This document shows positions 60,875 to 64,000 of a DNA stretch of 64,000 bases, one piece after another. The number at the start of each line of letters is the position of its first letter. Position 1 is the first letter of the stretch. Below the pieces are notes generated by a model. It had not been told where the DNA came from. It searched no databases and was given only the letters and a program-made list of their open reading frames with translations. Both the position numbers and the translations under genes were made by a program. The DNA comes from Streptomyces sp. NBC_01439. Lineage in GTDB: Bacteria > Actinomycetota > Actinomycetes > Streptomycetales > Streptomycetaceae. Where the stretch lies: assembly GCF_036227605.1 (NCBI RefSeq), contig NZ_CP109487.1, positions 7,005,501-7,069,500 on the forward strand. The letters run 5' to 3'.

Positions 60875-62286
60875 CCACGGAGATCGCTCACCCTGAGCTC
60901 GATGGCCTGGGCACTTACGAATACGGCTGGGCCGACTCCGACGCGGCCGGTGCCGCTGCCAAGCGGGGTCTGTCCGAAGATGTCGTCCGCGACATCTCGG
61001 CGAAGAAGTCCGAGCCGGAGTGGATGCTCAAGCTCCGCCTCAAGGGCCTGAAGCTGTTCGACAAGAAGCCCATGCCGAACTGGGGTTCCGACCTCTCGGG
61101 CATCGACTTCGACAACATCAAGTACTTTGTGCGTTCCACCGAGAAGCAGGCCGCTTCGTGGGAGGACCTGCCCGAGGACATCAAGAACACGTACGACAAG
61201 CTCGGCATCCCGGAGGCGGAGAAGCAGCGCCTCGTCGCCGGTGTCGCGGCCCAGTACGAGTCCGAGGTCGTCTACCACCAGATCCGCGAGGACCTGGAGG
61301 AGCAGGGCGTCATCTTCCTCGACACGGACACCGCGCTCAAGGAGCACCCGGAGCTCTTCCAGGAGTACTTCGGCACGGTCATCCCGGTGGGCGACAACAA
61401 GTTCGCGTCGCTGAACACCGCGGTGTGGTCCGGCGGCTCCTTCATCTACGTCCCCAAGGGTGTCCACGTGGACATCCCGCTCCAGGCCTACTTCCGCATC
61501 AACACGGAGAACATGGGCCAGTTCGAGCGGACGCTGATCATCGTCGACGAGGACGCCTACGTCCACTACGTCGAGGGCTGCACGGCCCCGATCTACTCCT
61601 CGGACTCGCTGCACAGCGCCGTGGTCGAGATCATCGTCAAGAAGGGCGGCCGCTGCCGCTACACGACGATCCAGAACTGGTCGAACAACGTCTACAACCT
61701 GGTCACCAAGCGCGCCGTGGCGTACGAGGGCGCGACCATGGAGTGGATCGACGGCAACATCGGTTCCAAGGTCACCATGAAGTACCCGGCCGTCTACCTG
61801 ATGGGCGAGCACGCCAAGGGCGAGACCCTGTCCATCGCCTTCGCGGGCGAGGGCCAGCACCAGGACGCCGGCTCCAAGATGGTCCACATGGCGCCGAACA
61901 CCTCCTCGAACATCGTCTCCAAGTCGGTGGCCCGAGGCGGCGGCCGCACCTCTTACCGAGGTCTGGTCGAGATCGGCGAGGGCGCTGCCGGCTCGAAGTC
62001 CAACGTGCTCTGCGACGCACTGCTCGTGGACACCATCTCCCGCTCGGACACGTACCCGTACGTGGACGTCCGCGAGGACGACGTGACCATGGGCCACGAG
62101 GCCACCGTCTCCAAGGTCTCCGACGACCAGCTCTTCTACCTGATGCAGCGCGGCCTCACCGAGTTCGAGGCCATGGCCATGATCGTGCGCGGCTTCGTCG
62201 AGCCGATCGCGAAGGAGCTGCCGATGGAGTACGCGCTGGAGCTCAACCGGCTGATCGAGCTGCAGATGGAGGGTTCGGTCGGCTAG
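60871..62286 (+). CDS. sufB: Fe-S assembly scaffold SufB (471 aa)
   Basis: The ATG overlaps the sufR stop and follows GGGAGGAACCCCGC. SufB with SufC and SufD forms the BC2D scaffold for cluster assembly. The beta-helix core includes [20 protein letters not shown] and [21 protein letters not shown], with the cysteine in the EGC motif. The C-terminal helices ([32 protein letters not shown]) contact SufC and SufD. Confidence 0.97.
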   Translation: MTTEIAHPELDGLGTYEYGWADSDAAGAAAKRGLSEDVVRDISAKKSEPEWMLKLRLKGLKLFDKKPMPNWGSDLSGIDFDNIKYFVRSTEKQAASWEDLPEDIKNTYDKLGIPEAEKQRLVAGVAAQYESEVVYHQIREDLEEQGVIFLDTDTALKEHPELFQEYFGTVIPVGDNKFASLNTAVWSGGSFIYVPKGVHVDIPLQAYFRINTENMGQFERTLIIVDEDAYVHYVEGCTAPIYSSDSLHSAVVEIIVKKGGRCRYTTIQNWSNNVYNLVTKRAVAYEGATMEWIDGNIGSKVTMKYPAVYLMGEHAKGETLSIAFAGEGQHQDAGSKMVHMAPNTSSNIVSKSVARGGGRTSYRGLVEIGEGAAGSKSNVLCDALLVDTISRSDTYPYVDVREDDVTMGHEATVSKVSDDQLFYLMQRGLTEFEAMAMIVRGFVEPIAKELPMEYALELNRLIELQMEGSVG

Positions 62287-62357
62287 TCCGGCCCCGCCCC
62301 GCAGCACATTCACAGACGTAGACGTGTTCTTTTAAGAGAGCGAGCAAGACGACAGCC

Positions 62358-63569
62358 ATGGCTGAGGCTCAGAACGCCCCCAAGAACCTGACGGTTCAGG
62401 GCGGTACCCCCGCGGCGGGCTCCACCACCGCCGGCGCGATCGCGGTGGCCGCCGAGTCCACCGTCGCCACCCGGATGAGTGCGCCCCCGTCCTTCGACGT
62501 GGCCGACTTCCCGGTCCCGCACGGCCGCGAGGAGGAGTGGCGGTTCACCCCGCTCGCCCGCCTCAAGGGCCTGCACGACGGCACCGCTGTCGCGGACGGC
62601 ACCATGAAGGCCCAGATCGACGCGCCCGAGGGCGTCACGGTGGAGTCCGTGGAGCGCGGCGACGAGCGGATCGGCAAGGCCGGCACCCCCGTCGACCGGG
62701 TCGCGGCCCAGGCCTTCTCCTCCTTCGCCAAGGCCACGGTCGTCACCGTGCCCAAGGAGACCGTGCTCGCCGAGCCGATCCGGGTCGCCCTGCACGGCGA
62801 GGGCGGCACGACCTTCGGGCACACCGTCTTCGACATCAAGCCGTTCGCCGAGGCGATCATCGTGATCGACCACACCGGTGACGGCGTGCGCGCCGCCAAC
62901 GTCGACGTCCTCGTCGGCGACGGCGCCAAGGTGACCTTCGTGTCCGTCCAGGACTGGGACGACACCGCGGTCCACACCTCGCAGCACAACGCCCTGATCG
63001 GCCGCGACGCCAGCTTCAAGTCCGTGGTCATCACCTTCGGCGGCGACCTGGTCCGTCTGCACCCGCGCGTCACCTACGCGGGCCCCGGCGGCGAGAGCGA
63101 GATGCTCGGCCTGTACTTCACGGACGCCGGCCAGCACCAGGAGCACCGCCTCCTGGTGACGCACGACGCCCCGCACTGCAAGTCGAACGTGGTCTACAAG
63201 GGCGCGCTCCAGGGCCAGGACGCCCACGCCGTCTGGATCGGTGACGTGCTCATCGAGAAGACCGCCGAGGGCACCGACACCTACGAGATGAACCGCAACC
63301 TCGTCCTCACGGACGGCGCGCGGGTCGACTCGGTGCCGAACCTGGAGATCGAGACCGGCGAGATCGTCGGTGCCGGCCACGCCTCCGCGACCGGCCGCTT
63401 CGACGACGAGCAGCTCTTCTACCTGCAGGCCCGTGGCATCCCGGCCGACGAGGCCCGCCGTCTGGTCGTCCGCGGCTTCTTCGCGGAGCTCGTCCAGCAG
63501 ATCGGTGTCGACGACATCGAGGAGCGTCTGCTCGCCAAGATCGAGACCGAGCTCCAGGGTTCCGTCTGA
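62358..63569 (+). CDS. sufD: Fe-S assembly protein SufD (403 aa)
   Basis: A SufB paralogue. It has the shared C-terminal YKGALQGQDAHAVWIGDVLI and DEQLFYLQARGIPADEARRLVVRGFFAELVQQI segments, which bind SufC. The N-terminal 50 residues are low-complexity Ala/Thr. HKSNVVYKG-like sequence around CKSNVVYKGAL supplies the conserved catalytic-type cysteine region. A 71-bp gap separates it from sufB. Confidence 0.95.
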   Translation: MAEAQNAPKNLTVQGGTPAAGSTTAGAIAVAAESTVATRMSAPPSFDVADFPVPHGREEEWRFTPLARLKGLHDGTAVADGTMKAQIDAPEGVTVESVERGDERIGKAGTPVDRVAAQAFSSFAKATVVTVPKETVLAEPIRVALHGEGGTTFGHTVFDIKPFAEAIIVIDHTGDGVRAANVDVLVGDGAKVTFVSVQDWDDTAVHTSQHNALIGRDASFKSVVITFGGDLVRLHPRVTYAGPGGESEMLGLYFTDAGQHQEHRLLVTHDAPHCKSNVVYKGALQGQDAHAVWIGDVLIEKTAEGTDTYEMNRNLVLTDGARVDSVPNLEIETGEIVGAGHASATGRFDDEQLFYLQARGIPADEARRLVVRGFFAELVQQIGVDDIEERLLAKIETELQGSV

Positions 63570-63886
63570 TGAATTACGTCAAGGCCTGCGCGCTCAGCGA
63601 GCTGGAGGAGGACACCCCGAAGCGGGTGGAACTCGACGGCACGCCGGTCTCCATCGTCTCCACCGAGGGGGAGGTGTTCGCGATCAACGACATCTGCTCG
63701 CACGCGAACGTCTCGCTCTCGGAGGGCGAGGTCGAAGACTGCATGATCGAGTGCTGGCTGCACGGGTCGGCCTTCGACCTGCGCACCGGCAAGCCCTCGG
63801 GTCTGCCCGCGACGCGCCCCGTACCCGTATACCCCGTCAAGATCGAAGGGGACGACGTGCTCGTCTCCCTCACCCAGGAGTCCTGA
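63569..63886 (+). CDS. Rieske-type [2Fe-2S] ferredoxin in the suf operon (105 aa)
   Basis: The start overlaps the sufD stop by one base. ICSHANVSL and CWLHGS give the two Cys/His ligand pairs. The extra disulphide cysteines of high-potential Rieske proteins are missing, so it is a soluble ferredoxin-type protein like those of bacterial dioxygenase systems. Its conserved place between sufD and sufC in actinobacteria suggests it feeds electrons or holds a cluster for assembly. Confidence 0.9.
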   Translation: MNYVKACALSELEEDTPKRVELDGTPVSIVSTEGEVFAINDICSHANVSLSEGEVEDCMIECWLHGSAFDLRTGKPSGLPATRPVPVYPVKIEGDDVLVSLTQES

Positions 63887-63893
63887 GGTATCC

Positions 63894-64000
63894 ATGGCAA
63901 CGCTTGAAATCCACGACCTGCACGTCTCCGTCGAGACCGGCGACTCGGCGAGTGGCTCCCGCGAGATCCTCAAGGGCGTCGACCTCACCGTCAAGCAGGG
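63894..64000 (+). CDS. sufC: SufC ATPase, 5' end only
   Basis: The first 35 residues are in the window. IHDLHVSV and ILKGVDLTV are the ABC-ATPase start of SufC, with a DSASGSRE insertion between them. The Walker A motif lies beyond the window end. It is 7 bp from the ferredoxin stop. Confidence 0.9.
   Translation, partial: MATLEIHDLHVSVETGDSASGSREILKGVDLTVKQ

Overview
The window is a high-GC actinobacterial chromosome segment, almost certainly Streptomyces. It has TTG and GTG starts, many 4-bp ATGA/GTGA gene overlaps, whiA, an RbpA paralogue, a mycothiol-type enzyme, opcA next to zwf, and the clusters uvrC-rapZ-yvcK-whiA, gap-pgk-tpiA-secG and tkt-tal-zwf-opcA-pgl in the order known for this genus.

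Region 1 (1 to about 22.6 kb) is the right-hand part of an integrated conjugative element of the pSAM2/SLP1 (AICE) kind. A long leftward series of small genes runs from 20720 down to 507. It includes an FtsK/TraB-type DNA translocase (9668-11878), a membrane protein of the DUF2637 type, a large repetitive low-complexity protein, a Nudix hydrolase fused to a small plasmid domain, and many unnamed small proteins. A rightward island (5486-7190) inside it holds a double excisionase-like HTH protein and a BRO-N/KilAC-type antirepressor. A rightward gntR-GIY-YIG operon at 21281-22599 faces away from the leftward series, and its upstream region carries at least seven GGTAC-type boxes. No integrase, replication protein or att site was found, so the left end lies outside the window. 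Two unrelated arrays of palindromes at about 60-bp spacing (361-505 and 4840-5035) are the most unusual feature.

Region 2 (22.7-31.7 kb) is chromosomal backbone: an MBL-fold hydrolase, a mycothiol-dependent isomerase-like protein, uvrA with a lysine-rich tail, a remnant of an SDR-type gene, a PfkB sugar kinase, a secreted Rieske lipoprotein, an HTH regulator, and a secreted papain-like protease with a membrane-anchored partner.

Region 3 (31.8-46.1 kb) carries uvrC-rapZ-yvcK-whiA, coupled by overlapping starts, then a secreted M14 carboxypeptidase, then gap, pgk, tpiA, secG, the rbpA paralogue and pgi. Region 4 (46.1-52.9 kb, leftward) is the pentose phosphate cluster tkt-tal-zwf-opcA-pgl. 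Upper glycolysis entry (pgi) and the oxidative pentose phosphate genes converge on a strong bidirectional terminator at 46067-46112.

Region 5 (53.2-64 kb) has ctaB and ctaA (heme O and heme A synthesis), a small hypothetical gene, an amidohydrolase-like gene, a TPR-like hypothetical gene, an ABC exporter pair, and the start of the suf Fe-S cluster operon (sufR, sufB, sufD, a Rieske ferredoxin, 5' end of sufC). A CAAC-N6-GTTG operator sits directly on the sufR start codon.
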